Source: Asterias amurensis (Eukaryota; Echinodermata; Asteroidea; Forcipulatida; Asteriidae). From it: a stretch of DNA of 64,000 nt. Position 1 is the first letter of the stretch, and every line of letters starts with the position of its first letter. A program made the position numbers and the translations under genes. Below, one piece after another: positions 1 through 12,230 of this stretch. The stretch is taken from contig NC_092648.1 in NCBI RefSeq assembly GCF_032118995.1, positions 18,008,450-18,072,449 of the forward strand, in the 5' to 3' direction. The notes beneath the pieces are model-generated. The model was not told the origin of the DNA and did not search any database. It saw nothing but the letters and a program-made list of their open reading frames with translations.

Positions 1-1443
1 AATTTCAAAACCAAGTAATCTAGTTCAAGGAATATTTCATAGCTCACTTCATACTTGAAGGGAAGTAAATTCACACATGTCTGCAGTCAGAAATGTCAGT
101 CAGAGGGATCTGTTTTGGTAAGTGACCCCCAAAGAATGTTCACATATGATTTTACAATTAGTTGGAGTTTGCAGAAGTCAGATTTGTCTGCTTTTCATTA
201 GCAGCTCAATCATCGACTCAATCATCGACTTGTAAATTTCAAATCAAAGTACATGTCCATTCCTCTGACTGTTTTAATTATGTTTTGTTAAAGCGAAACT
301 CTATCGGCATTTTAAAAATGTTTGTGAACAAATCTTTTGGAAAAGTCTCAAACACGTAAGTGGTAAGAAATAGTTGGAAAATGACGAGTCAAAGCCACAA
401 ACTAAGAACAACTGCATCTGTATCTGTCGAATACTGCAACAAACTCCCGTATGGGTTGCAGGTGTAGTGAGGTAAGTAGACAAAGTTAGTTGTGAGTTCC
501 TCTTATGAAAGTGGTCATTTGGATTGTATCTGGCCCAATCTTGAATGAGTCTATTGATGGTGCCTCTCTAGCTACCCAAGGAAATATAGTGAATCTTAAG
601 CTGTTTATGAAATTTGGCATATAAGATCTATAAAAAAAAACAAGCTCAACCAACTTTGGCTCTTTTCAACCAGCAGTGCTCCAAAATACTTCTATTTATA
701 GCATTATATCGCATTAATGTTTGCTGGTCTAGCTACTCAAGTCTCTATAGAACATACAGCCAGTATATTAGCATATAAGTCCAGCCAGAATCGCCTAAGG
801 ATAATGTTAAAACCTCTGACTCAAAAACAAGCTGTATGCAGGCTATAGTAGTAACTACATTACAGACGTGAACAATTCAATTAACTGTGTAGCTTTGACT
901 GTGGGTTTGTACAAGCTCAGTCTGTGATGGTCGTCCCGATGGCCAAAACTGAGACTTGTGTGGAACAGTCAAACATTTGTATCCCAACATAAATCATTTG
1001 TTTACTTTTGGATGATGAGATTTGTGTTAACCTGACAAGAAAGAGTTTCTAAATTTAGCAGAAAATGCGAAATAAAGAGCATATTGGTAGAAAAAATTGT
1101 GAGTGGAAAACTGGAACAACACAGGGAAAAGGAATTCCGATAATTCCTTGCAAAGGGGCGATTTCAAGCAAAAAAGCATATTCTTCAAACTACAAAATAC
1201 ATGTATGTAATCATAAATTGCTTCTACAAATTTTGCTAAAACTTATAACCATAAGATGTACGTCCATTTAGGCGCTCAAAATGTCTGGATTTTTCTCTAA
1301 CATTTTACGTATATAGGATTTGAGGCATTGCATGGTGAGGTATCAATATATTTGCAGTAACATCATGTGTGGATCTACTTGCCAGGTAGAGTTTGTATTT
1401 TTAGTATGCAAAGCATTTATTACACATGTGAAATTACCAATCA
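1..1443. other. non-coding, no gene recognised
   Basis: AT-rich sequence with only short open frames that have no recognisable domain. If the EGF gene to the right continues, this is part of one of its introns. Around 1355-1400 is a stretch ('ctacttgccaggtagagttt') repeated at about 40976-41012, so part of it is an interspersed repeat fragment. Confidence 0.5.
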
Positions 1444-1625
1444 ACACTCTTAAAACTCGGTCCATTTTGGGGTCAAGCTGACCTGGAAACTGTTTTCACA
1501 AATTTGGTTTTAGCTCAGATTATTATTAGTTTGACCCATTTCTTACTTTTTGACTCGGAATTTGGGCCAGAAATATGTCAGGGACTCAGAACCGAGTCAA
1601 TGTGACCCAGATATTTTAAGAGTGT
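1444..1625. repeat. short inverted-repeat element, 'acactcttaaaa' termini (MITE-like)
   Basis: The 182-bp unit begins with acactcttaaaa and ends with its exact reverse complement. Just inside both ends are matching 'actcgg/ccgagt' blocks, and 'gggtca/tgaccc' motifs recur within. There is no coding capacity. The shape fits a non-autonomous DNA transposon; the superfamily is not determined. Confidence 0.6.
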
Positions 1626-1728
1626 AGATTGCGTTAAAAATTAACAAGCATTTATGTTTTTAAACTTTTTGTTTTGCCTGACCATTTCCATAAACTTGTC
1701 TGTGATAATCTATTTCTACTATCAGCAA

Positions 1729-3348
1729 CAAATACCGTATTTTCCTGCGGATAAGACGCTCGGCGGACAAGGCGCAAGACGCTAAAATGACAAAAAAAAA
1801 TTCAAACGTCAGCAGACAAGGCGCACCACCGCACAAGGCGCACGTTTAACCGCAAACAAAAGAACACCTGGCGCCACCCGGTGTCGGTACATTGACACAA
1901 AGACGTAATTTGTTGCCTTTGAGAACCTACGTATACCGACCTTTATCAAATCAGCCAACGCTGTATATTGTAAATAACATAAAGTTCGGCCCAATCAGCG
2001 GGCAGAAACCATGGTCCACGCACTGTCTGAAGTTAATTTTATTTGCAACATGAACACAATGCCTCCCTGGACACATCCGACGTCCCCACAAACTACGAGG
2101 ATCTTTGCTGATTACAGATACATTGCAGCGACAGACGGACGTAGCGTGTGGGTGTAGTAATGTATCCTCCGGCCGGGATGTCGCTGCATGCACATTAATA
2201 TGCACATGTACACAGTGGATTGCGCTGCTCAATCTCGAGAATCCACAACAGATGTTGGAGACCATGTGGGCACCGTATTGAACGATGTTCGCCGACGGGT
2301 TGCGCTAAGCCGTCGCATTTGCGCTGCCTGGAAATGCGCCAAAATTCCCACGTGACTGTGCGGATCCCAAGCATGCCCAGACATAGCCTGAACGTATGCA
2401 ATCAAATTCCATTGCGGACTTGAGAGCAGTGACTATTGGGCATCTATATCACTGCACGTTCATTGTATCCAAAGGGAATCACTGGATCTAGCGGCAGGGA
2501 CCTTCCGGATAAAGACAGGGGCGCAGTCTAGCCCAGACACGTCGAGTCTTGTCTCAATGCGTTTATTGCTGGTTCGCGTAATTTTTACCAATAGAGGGCG
2601 TTTAACCTCACGCTATTACATCGTTCCAAAACGCCCTCTAGCGTTCAATGTTTCTTGTATTTATTGTCACACTCACAGTAACAACGACTATAGGCGATAT
2701 CTGCTTTTGTGTTGCGTGATTAAATTTACAGACCTTGGAACGGTTGCGTTTTGGGGCTAATTTTCTGTGTCGTTTTGAGAGATTTTCGAGTCTGAACTTG
2801 GACATCGTTGATTTTACAGGCAAGTTTCATGCAAGGGCAACCATGATTTTAACAACCGTTCCTACCCGAAGTTTTGAAGCAATAAAATAAAATAAACCCT
2901 CAAAGTTTACCACACAATAGCGGTTGGGTGAATGACGTTTGTATGAAGTTATTGACTATCAATCGTTTTCGGAACGAATACCCGGCCACACAGAAAAAGC
3001 TAGATGCATTGCGGCATTAATGGAATGAAAGCACGGTCATGGGGAATAAACACGTTGCAGCATTGTTGGAATAATTGGACCGTCTGGGGGATTGCGACAT
3101 TGTTCGAACGAAAATACGGTCACAGTGTCTGAATAGTCTTGTTCGACCGCATTATTGAGTAAGGATTCTTCACACAAAGATCGTTGATTTGAACTGGACA
3201 TGAAGGTATTTTTTATTTCACGCAGTGATCATTAAAAAAAATCAATCGTCAGCAGACAAGGCGCACCGAAAGATAAGACGCATCGATGTTTTTGGGGTCT
3301 AAAAAGTCAGATAAGACGCGTCTTATCCGCAGGAAAATACGGTATTTG
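1729..3348. mobile_element. 1.6-kb DNA transposon (family F) with 'gataagacgc' terminal repeats
   Basis: The left end (1729 on) reads caaataccgtattttcctgc followed by ggataagacgc. The right end is its reverse complement, ending at 3348. Just inside both ends are several copies of short 'aagacgc/aaggcgc' motifs, including a shared block 'gtcagcagacaaggcgcacc' near 1808 and 3248. Clustered subterminal repeats of this kind are seen in several cut-and-paste families. The interior is richer in GC than the flanks and contains a short palindrome of 'agagggcg' near 2590-2640. Open frames inside reach only about 100 codons and none resembles a transposase I recognise, so it is probably a non-autonomous or decayed copy. 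Confidence 0.7.
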
Positions 3349-3420
3349 TTTCTATTCAAATTGGTTAAAACTGAGAGCTAAGTTTTAGACTGGTATGTTG
3401 TTATCTCAGTTTGTGTTTAC

Positions 3421-6400
3421 CTTTGTCTTGGCAGGTTTCTCCACTGAACCCTTCTGTACAGACACATGTTGATATTACACATGTGCCATTGTTATGGCAT
3501 ATATTTGTTGGACAGCTTATATCTACAAACAAAATATTTTAAAATGGAAATTAAGCCAATAATATGTTGTTCATATAAAATATACACTTATTTTAATATC
3601 TCTGAGCCATATTATTTCATGGAGATGCTTGCACAAACAATTGTATAGCACAATAATATAAGTTATCACACAAGCGCGAGTGGAATACGGAAAAATATAG
3701 CGCTTCTGCGTCCCATATCCAACGAGGCCGAAGGCCGAGTTGGATATGGGACGCAGAAGCGCTATATTTTCCATATTTCCACGAGCGCGCGTGTGATAAC
3801 GTATTTATCTTCAAGCAAACTTGGCGCGTGACATAGAACACACAAGACTAATGGTAGTGATATTAGCCGTGCAATATAGGTTTTTATCACCACTCCATTC
3901 TGCCAATCTGATTCGAGGATTAGCGCGTACTTGAAGATAACATTATATATACTTATACCAGAACAATGGCAAAACACACTTATTCACATGCACTGTCTAT
4001 GGCTGTTATCCTGCTTATTGCTGAGCAGAAATACCTTTAACAGTATTTTCTGCTCAAGCACTGAGCTTTTTATTCCATTGTTAGGTTAAAACAGTGTTCA
4101 AGTTCAATGCTTGTGTCATTATAACAACACAATGAAATTGTCACCTTTCTTAAAAAGAATTCACAATAATTTGTTCAATAGCCTATTGTTACATGTGGTT
4201 AGATTTCTCATGTTACTGCCTCCAAGTATATATATAACTTTTCAATGGTTTAATTATTGTAAATCAGGAGTTTCAAGTATGAAAAAGAAGAAAAAGGAGA
4301 AAATAAAATACACATTTATGAGGCCTTGTTCTTCAGAGCAAAATCTAACTTGACATGCAGTAAAATTTTATTGCATAGCAAACGATTTCGACTTAACTTG
4401 TTTGTGCACACTGAATGCCAATATTGGGTAGCAGATTATGATTTCTTAGGAGCAACTGAGACATTTTTTGCAGCAATTTGCTAAGGGAAAAAATGTCCAC
4501 CTTACCTGTTTCACAATTTTGCCCAGCAAATCCTAATACACAACCGCAGTTGTATCCACCATCAATGTTCTCACACGTTCCGCCATTAAGACACGGCGTC
4601 AATGTGCACTCATTGAAGTCTAGATCGCAATTACTTCCGCGCCATCCGGCCGGGCACATACACGTAAACTGTGCAGGACCTGTACTGACGCATTCCCCAT
4701 TAACACAGGGCATACTGGCACAGGCTGTCTGATCTGTGAATAAGAAGTTATCAATAATTAATTTTAAAATGCCATCATTGTAATTTCCAATACAACCAAA
4801 TTGGGGATGAATTATAGGGTTAGGTATGCGTTAAAATTAATGGCAAATGGTTCACAGAAGCCTACAGCGGCTTTCGATAGTAAAAAGCATTTTGAGAAAC
4901 ATATCACTTGAAAGTAATGTCACTAGTGGTCGTGGAATTGTGTGTAAGTTTAATGCCCTAAAATTTGAATCTGAGAAGCTTTGATGATTCTAAGATTTTA
5001 ATGATAATAATAAACTGTTTTTGTATAGCGCTTTTCACGCCCGAGGGGTGTTTCAAAGCGCTTCCGACATTATTACCCCTGGTCACTGGGCCTTAAAACA
5101 TTCCTTAAACTATCTCAGCTCCCTGGGGAGTATACAGCCTGTACGTAATATATGCGCTACTCGGCTAAACCAATCACAAGAACCATCTCTGCCCATACAG
5201 GTACCCATTCACCCCTGGGTGGAGAGAAGCAATTATAGTTAAGTGTCACGACCGGGATTCGAACCCACACTCTGCTGAACCGAAGCATCAGAGCTTGAGT
5301 TCGGTGCTCTTATCCACTCGGCCACGACACCCCAGTAGGGGTTGTTCTTCCTGCTTGGACATATCAACTCCGGATCTTCAGCAAAATCTCTAAATCGTGA
5401 CCTCTTTTTGAAATGAAATGTTCACGCATAAGTTTTATCGTTTTATCTGTGGTTCCCATAACCAAAGGTATGGTTGACACCCTATGTTGTTAATTGTGTT
5501 CACTGTTCGGTATCTATATAGCTTTGCATTATTCGCTCCGAAAAGACGACGCTGTAAACCCACCCGTATACCCTGTGCGTGGTGCGTGCGATCACACCGC
5601 ATGACCCAGCCGTATACACACTGTCACATCGTACGACTACTGTGCACACAAGTCATCCGCACTCGTACCACTAACCGCATGCGGAGGCCGTCGCATGCGG
5701 ATAGTGTACGGGGGTATCGTGTCGTGCGATGTTACGCACAGTGAATACGGGTGGGTTTTTATACAGCGGAGGTCTTTTTTCTGAGTGAATAATTCGACTG
5801 CCTTGAGCAAGGCTAGTATCTATAGGGCCTAAACCTATTTTATGCAGTGCACTTCTTTCAAACAAATCATATAGACTAACACAGATTTTCATCTTGGTAT
5901 AGGGGCAAGATCATTTCCATCATGATAGGGGCAATAGGACATTTTCAGTTTGCAAAGGGCTCATTTTAAAGAGACACCGGTGCCAATATCAGGGTCAACT
6001 TTACCCCGTGTAATTCTTAGAACTTCGAATTTTAAATATTTAACAAGTACACCTTCATACCAAAAATAAAGATTTTTTTAAAAATGATTACCTTGACTAC
6101 TAATGAGTACCTCGCACGTCACTCCGCTATATTCTTGCGGACATCGACAGAGGTATGCATTTGTGTATGCTGTACATATGCCTCCATTTTTACATGGATG
6201 ACTCGCACAAGTGTCATCCCCACCACTGGTAGGAACTGTTGATGTCTCAGCTGTCAACAAAACAAAGGAAAAGCAGAAATGATATTCAAGCATTTCCATT
6301 TTACTTACAACCACATTTTATTTACAAAGTATGATTTTGATGTCCAAAATGTCAAAGAGCTGCTATCAAAAAGAAAACAATTTTTTTAAACTGCAGATAA

Positions 6401-7001
6401 AACCAATCAAACATAATACATGTGGAATAGTATTTTGGTTAGCAAAATGATATTTCATAAGTAATATTTAATGTAAATTTGTTTAAAATGCTGTACTATG
6501 AATAATCGATCGTATTATATTGTATTTTAAATGTTTTTCTGAACTCTGGTTAAGTTACATAATTTGCAATACACCCCTCAAAAGCTGTTGAAAAGAAGAC
6601 CAGCATATACTTCTGTTTTTTAATTCATTGTCAAGTTTCATATAATTTCACCAGATACAAAGTGTTTGATCACTACAAAGAAATAATAGTAGATATAATA
6701 TTATTGAGTATAAGGGCCAGCCTCAAAAGTGGGTCTTTGAATAACAAAAAGCAAGAAGAAAATCTGATAAGGCAAAAGTGGGTGGCAAAAGTTAAAATCG
6801 AACTGTTTTGTATATAATAAGCACTGCTTGATAGTATACCAGCATGTTGATAAACCAAATTTTAATCAGGAAAAATAATCATTTTTTATTTCCCCAAAGT
6901 TTTGGCTATAAACTACAAAAAGTTGACTCACCTGCGTTCAAGTTGAAGTGACAGCAAATGATGCATAACAAAATCCCACTCCAACGTAGAACCGCTCCCA
7001 T
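3421..7001 (-). CDS. secreted EGF-repeat protein, 5' part (gene runs off the left edge)
   Basis: Four coding exons are visible: 6932-7001 (start), 6092-6250, 4506-4733 and 3421-3522. All junctions are GT-AG and all introns are phase 1, as is typical of shuffled EGF modules, giving 186 codons so far. Exon 1 encodes MGAVLRWSGILLCIICCHFN..., a signal peptide. Exon 2 gives a Thr/Ser/Pro-rich spacer and EGF1 (C-ASHP-C-KNGGI-C...C-R-C...C). Exon 3 gives EGF2 and EGF3. EGF3 has the calcium-binding pattern DLDFNEC and the Asx-hydroxylation pattern C-x-N-x4-Y-x-C-x-C. Exon 4 gives EGF4. The last donor (G/gtaaac) has no partner exon to the left within the window, so the protein must be longer. It should be secreted or membrane-anchored. 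EGF repeats alone do not name it (fibropellin-like, Notch-ligand-like and matrix proteins all remain possible). An unseen EGF exon between those listed cannot be excluded because all are phase 1. Confidence 0.85.
3651..3940 (+). repeat. 290-bp double-hairpin element E, copy 1
   Basis: The left half (about 3656-3800) is an inverted repeat with arms of about 70 nt. They meet at a GC-rich turn 'cgaggccgaaggccgag', and the core arms around 'ttctgcgtcccatatccaac' are perfect. The right half is bounded by 'tatcttcaag' and 'cttgaagata', giving a second stem-loop. A second copy of the same length is at 55594-55883. It looks like a non-autonomous fold-back DNA element. It lies in an intron of the EGF gene, between exon 4 and exon 3. 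Confidence 0.75.
4831..5493 (+). mobile_element. TTAA-bounded element, family C, copy split by a SINE
   Basis: Two blocks, about 4831-5000 and 5336-5493, match the left and right parts of the uninterrupted copy at 17762-18154. Shared landmarks are 'aagcattttgagaaacat', 'aatctgagaa', 'cttcctgc.(t/a)cgga' and 'tttgaaatgaaat'. TTAA lies at each outer edge. The gap between the blocks is exactly the SINE at 5000-5335. It is non-coding. Confidence 0.65.
5000..5335 (-). repeat. tRNA-derived SINE, full length
   Basis: On the minus strand a tRNA-like head begins at about 5332. It has an A-box (tggccgagtgg, about 5318-5328), a Leu-type anticodon region 'gaactcaagctctg', and a B-box 'gggttcgaatcc' (about 5256-5267). 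The body contains 'cacccaggggtgaatgggta' and 'tgtatactccccagggagct'. The tail contains 'aaaagcgctatacaaaaac' followed by (TTA)n. The body is shared with the truncated copy at 44285-44482. It inserted into family C element 4831-5493. The extra body and tail show that this is a SINE and not a working tRNA gene. Confidence 0.8.
5526..5796. mobile_element. GC-rich element with long inverted repeats
   Basis: The left end 'attattcgctccgaaaagac' with 'aacccacccgtat.c.ctgtgcg' is mirrored at the right end, giving arms of roughly 55 nt. The interior has high CpG and contains the internal palindrome 'cgcatgcgga'. Its composition is unlike the AT-rich surroundings. It lies in the EGF gene intron between exons 3 and 2 and has no coding signal. 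Confidence 0.65.
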
Positions 7002-7648
7002 GTTGTTCCCTTTAGATAAATCACATAAAAAAACCACCATAAAATTGCTTTTCCTTGAAAGGAATACTCCAGAATTAAACCATCTACCGATGACATATCC
7101 AGTGTAACCGCAATTGCATGAATCATACACAAAACTCGCCACCAAAACAATTTTATCTTCGTTTGGTAAATATCCAACAAACACTGTTCAAACATTGTCA
7201 ATTTGTTTAAATGGTTCAGTGACTTCCAATGTGGGCGACCCCATACAAAGAAATGTATTGTTAACTGTGTGCCTTATACGGGCATGGAGTAGAAATAAAC
7301 TCAATTCACACAAATGAATTGGTGAATAGGCCCTACCGATTTTATCACTTTAAAAGTATTCCAATCTATTTTGGAGGCGGAAACAACTGCGAGTTGAGTT
7401 GAAGGAATTTTCTTTATCTATGTTTGGCTTACGCGCGACCACAGATAATACAATAGTCCTACCACAAGAATTTTTTGGAACACATTAATAGGTTTGAAAT
7501 TGAAGTAAGAAATGTGTGCCAGTGTTACACTATCATCAAAATAGTAAGGGACTTTCCCCGTGATTATAATTATAGAACACTATTGTTGTCAAGGACATGA
7601 TAACAAAACAAATGCAAACCATGACAGAGGGATTGGACTAAGGTTTCG

Positions 7649-8036
7649 TTAAAGGCAGTGGACACTATTGGTAATTACTCAAAATAATTATTAGCATAAA
7701 ACCTTTCTTGGTGACGAGTAATGGGGAGATGTTGATGGTATAAAACATTGTGAGAAACAGCTCCCTCTGCAGTGCCATAGTTTTCGAGAAAGAAGTAATT
7801 TTCCACGAATTTAATTTCGAGACCTCAGATTTAGAACTTGAGGTCTCGAAATCAGCCATCTAAACGCACACAACTTCGTGTGACAAGGGTGTTTTTCTTC
7901 TTTCATTATTATCTCGCAACTTTGATGACCGATTGAGCTCAAATTTTCAAAGGTTAGTTATTGTATGCATACGTTGAGATACACCAACTGCGAAGGCTAG
8001 TCTTTGACAATTACCAATAGTGTCCACTGTCTTTAA
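7649..8036 (+). mobile_element. TTAA-flanked MITE, family A copy 1
   Basis: TTAA lies at both ends. The terminal inverted repeat is aggcagtggacactattggt on the left, with one mismatch on the right. Inside is a hairpin around 'gagacctcag...cttgaggtctc', then 'acttcgtgtgacaagggtgt' and 'atgttgagatacaccaa' type blocks found in all copies. It is 388 bp and non-coding. TTAA target duplication is what piggyBac-type transposases produce, so a piggyBac-like origin is inferred, but the termini do not start with the common CCC. Confidence 0.85.
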
Positions 8037-10250
8037 GCGCAGGATCATGGAATCGAAAAGATAATCCTACGCGTACTACACTGCTCTGTTTTTTTGAAAT
8101 ATTCTGTTTATCATCTTGCAGAAAAATTCTACCCCCATTGCACGGATTCAGTTCAAAGATGGGAAAACACACCGTCTTTGATCCATTAAAATAATAAATC
8201 TATATTTTTTTAGGGTTAACGATTCCGAAAAACTTTGAGTAAGCAATGGGAAATCTTTGATGTGGTTTAGGGCGACTTCATCAGTGGGCAAAAGTTTGGG
8301 AAATTGGTTTGACATCAATCGACGCGCACTGACCGATAAAGTGCGATAGTCCCCCGCATCACGAGCAAAAAGTCCCCCGCGCTAGCCGCAGGTTTAACCC
8401 GCGTGTTTCTGTGGCTTTTCAACCAATTTCACGTGCACTTATTCCGTCCATCAACAACCGTACGATTCCCACAGCTCAAATACTTCATTACATGACAGAT
8501 TTTATTACCTCACTTACAAGATTGTCGTCGTAAATAACCTACTTCTTTCTACAACGTTAGTCTAGGGGTTGTAACCATGGAGGACGAAGTGTAACTTGCG
8601 TTAAAAAAAGTCAAACTTGCGAAAAGATTTCATGCTGCCTGCTCAGAATTCCATGAATAATATGTTAATACAGAGGACTCTAAAAAAAAAGTTGTTTTTA
8701 AATGTGTAAAAGTAGAACATCAGTACATCGGCCTGAACGAAAAGAACTCCCGTAGGACCTAGCGTTAGAACAAAATTTAAAATCTGAACAAAATTAAAAC
8801 TTCCAAAATTCTTGGGGCCTTCTGATCTAATCTTTTGGTTTGGACCTCTGATTATAGACTCTCCTTTTTAACTCAACAATTCATTTTCAAAATTTAGCGA
8901 GCGAGCGGGTTGATTCGGCATTTGCCCTCTCCTTGTTCGGCAAATGGATAAATCACTTAATTTTATTTCCTAATCCAACACAATAACTGACGCCATTAAC
9001 CCGCTGGCTATGTATGAACTGACTTTGTCCAGAGTTGGCCTTCTCCCCGTCTGAAGCTCTTTCTTATCAGATTATAATTATGGCAATGACAGCCTTTCGA
9101 AACCTCTGCGAGGTCAACTTATGGCGCGTCTGGTTTTTCATAAAAAGCTCCAAATTGCGACCAGGAGCATGTTTGCAATAATGAGTTAAGCATAATAATG
9201 GTTATCCCGTGTACCCCTAATCCAGTCTGGGTTTATGGGATGTCTTTCCCAGCCGAGGTATTCACCTAAAAAATGTCATATGCATGCAGCATTGGTAGTC
9301 AGCGAGAAAGAAAATAACTGATTTAGTTAAGTCTGAAATCATAACACAAGTTTGCATCTGAAAACCTGTCAATGTTGTGAAAATAAAGCGTTTTAAAGAT
9401 ATCCAATATACATTTTTTTAAACTACCAAAAATGATTGATTGCAACAATTGAAACAAGTCTACCAACGACCCAAACAGTATTTTTCTTCCAAATAGCTAA
9501 AGCCAAAATAACATCTCACATGCATCAAGAAGAGGATGGTAAAAATATCAATAACCAATAATATCTAAACCAATATTCAATGTACTTTCCTTTGAAGTAT
9601 TTTTGTTTACAGAGTCAAGTTTGCCCTTCAAGTAAAATTAATAATAAGCTAATTCACTGTAAACATGTTGTATTGATTCTGTTGCAAACTACTGTTTAAA
9701 ATATTGCCCTTATACAAATTGTATTTACTGTCATTTGGGATGTCAATATGAAATCAATGTCTTATTTAATTGAATTGAATTGAATTGGAAATAGGATGAC
9801 CCAAAATCTAATCACAGCTTTTGAGTTTACCCCACAATGCAATTTTAAATGAAGGCTTGCATACATATAATGACTCCTTAAAGTCCCTGGGTATTTCATT
9901 ATCAGACAAGAAGGAAGTCCAATCCATTTGATTTCACTTGACCTGATAATAAAAAAATAAAGCCTTTTTATAAACCGAACCAGAAGGCGATATTTGTTTA
10001 GTTGTTCCGCTTGGAGTTTTACGACAATTGATTATGATCATTGCCCCTTCAAACGACCCAACGTTATCAGACTCTCGAAGGCCTATCTATTAGTGTGATT
10101 GTCTGTCACATCATAAAACGAAGTTGAAAATGACTTCAATTGTTGCAAAGGTATTTATTATTCAAATGTTGTTGATATCGAAACTGACTTCGTCACTGAA
10201 TTGGAAATTCCATAAAAGAAAACAATTATTGTTTTTTAGACTTTGTGCAG
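8037..10250. other. non-coding, probable EGF-gene intron 1
   Basis: AT-rich with no exon-like frame. If the candidate 5'UTR exon at 11896 belongs to the EGF gene, this is its first intron. I see no repeat copy that matches elsewhere in the window. Confidence 0.4.
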
Positions 10251-10394
10251 TGTTCTGCCTAGCCCACCTTTGTTTAGCTGTTAATGTCTCCGCTTTGAAC
10301 ATCGGTCTAATCACTGTCGCCAATACACAGTGATGAGACCGATGTTAAAAGCGGAGCCATTAACAGCTAAACAAGGTGGGCTATGTTCTGCAAA
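10251..10394. repeat. near-perfect inverted duplication (hairpin)
   Basis: Arms of about 68-70 nt around a loop of about 9 nt; each arm contains 'tttagctgttaatg', 'ctccgctt' and 'aacatcggtct'. Arms this long and this well matched point to a fold-back element or recent inverted duplication. No second copy is in the window. Confidence 0.75.
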
Positions 10395-11895
10395 AAAAAC
10401 CCTCAACCTAATGAAAATACAATTTTTTTGTATTTTGTTCAATAGTGGATAAGTAATTAATTTACTTGGTTTGAAGACTAACTTGCAGGTAAAGTTAGAT
10501 CATCTAACTTTATGTGACAACTGTTTCCCAAGGACCCAAATACATAAATGTGATTCCAGTTGAGAAACAATTCCCTTCAACTGAATTGTGCTTTTTAGAG
10601 AAAGGGATTCAAAAGCATTTTAAAGAGACCTTACTGCAGATTGTGTATTCTAATTACGGATTATTCGGCCTGTTTGGACATCACACAACCGCTCCAGATT
10701 TTCGACAATTATATCACAAAAACATCACCACCTTTTGGAAACTAATTTTACACTTGAAGATTTCCAAAAACCATAGGTATGCTTTGCCTTTGAACCTCCT
10801 CATTAGATATGCGATAAGTGTATCATTTATTTTGCCTTGGAAATGTCACGTTCATTAACATGTCGCTGCAAAAACTTTGCGAGTTTTATTCAAAGCACGA
10901 ACACGCAACATCACCCGGAGTTGCGAATTGATATCCCTACTAAAGCTATTTCATGATCATGATCTCAGTCTCAGCTGTAATTTGTTCTTCGTCAAAATAT
11001 CTCCATTTCCTAAAGAATTAAATTACAGCGCGGGAAATTAAGCTTTCGCATTAAAGAGACGACATTTTCAATTTGTTAATGAACATACCATGTGGCATAT
11101 ATAACGGTGAAAACAATAACGACAAAATATCATCAGTATTTGCGAAAGAAGGATATTTTTTACTGACTTTCTTTGTTTGCAAGTCCGATCATTTGATCAT
11201 TTCTACCTCCATCGTCTGATTTATCCGGAACGAAAGTTTGATTTTTTGAGGCAAAGTTTCTCGAACTGGTGTCCCTGCATGCTGGACACTATTTCAAACG
11301 GTGGTATTTCTAGGGAAACGAGTGGGCTTAAAAAAAAACATGAAGTTACCTTCCAAATGAATTGTTCGTCTATTTTATTCATACTTTTTCGACCATGCAG
11401 GTAAAACTGTTTTTACCACTGTTTCCGGAAATAAAGATGACATTATTTTCGTTATGGCAACGAAAAGCTTACGCATAGGGATCGGATATGACAACGTTGT
11501 CGTCTAGAAAAATGTACAGCCTGTAGTGTAAAAATATCTATGTTAATGACTAAATTCTGTCAACAAAACATGATAATTAAGATGTAGTTTCGAGATATGT
11601 GGGCGTGCATCGAGCGAGCCATGGGTCTTATGGCTTCGCCGACTCCGAGATGAAAATTCCCCCGACACGACCACGGGTCGCGAGACGATGAACAGACTTC
11701 CCCGTTGGCAAATTGCTTAATGACTTCGTCTGTTCACATGGGGATAAAAAAGATCAGTCAGGAAGATGAGTTGGCCACTGTCTATAGATTTTAATAATGA
11801 TTAATTAATGAAGCTCACTGGTTTGGCCTTTCTATATGGTCGTGGTCTAGGCCAATCCTGTCTGATCATGGTGTGATGGCATGTAATATACTCAC
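10395..11895. other. non-coding, nothing recognised
   Basis: AT-rich, with one open frame of 114 codons (10514-10858) that has low complexity and no domain. It is probably intron or spacer. Confidence 0.4.
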
Positions 11896-12230
11896 CTACG
11901 CCGTGAATCCAGTGCGTGTAACGGTACCTTCAATCACCTCTCTGTCGGCAAGGCTCTCCTGAGATACGAGCAGTCTCCCTCAGTTTGCAGATGAGATTTG
12001 TCTGCAAGGAAACCACACACAGCCAGGTGTTTTCTTAGAGTAAACTGGCGATTAGTGTCCACGGTAGATCAGGAGAAAGTACACACAAACACATACATAA
12101 ACCAAAGTGAATTTACAGCGAGTCCAGCCAGTCCAAAACGAGCATGGTCGGTCATCGGGACATTATGACGGAATTCCAGGCGGAGTGGAGAGGATGTTGA
12201 CTCCAGTCTATGAACTTGTACTTTGGACCC
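11896..12230 (-). other. candidate 5'UTR exon of the EGF gene
   Basis: On the minus strand a good donor, 'cgtag/gtgagtatat', ends at 11896 after a less AT-rich, non-coding stretch. The EGF start codon exon is preceded at about 7015 by a possible acceptor ('ttatctaaag'). A leader exon joined over a 4.9-kb intron is therefore plausible. The upstream edge is not defined. It could instead be unrelated. Confidence 0.3.

Noticed and set aside
1951-2265. 104-codon open frame inside the family F element as a transposase
   Set aside because: No catalytic motif or DNA-binding domain is recognisable, and overlapping frames of similar length exist on both strands in this GC-richer interior.
5246-5332. 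tRNA-Leu-like sequence as a functional tRNA gene
   Set aside because: It is continuous with a SINE body and tail that recur at 44285-44482, and the acceptor stem is not convincing.
10514-10858. 114-codon open frame as a gene
   Set aside because: Low-complexity, AT-driven composition, no domain, and no splice or promoter context.
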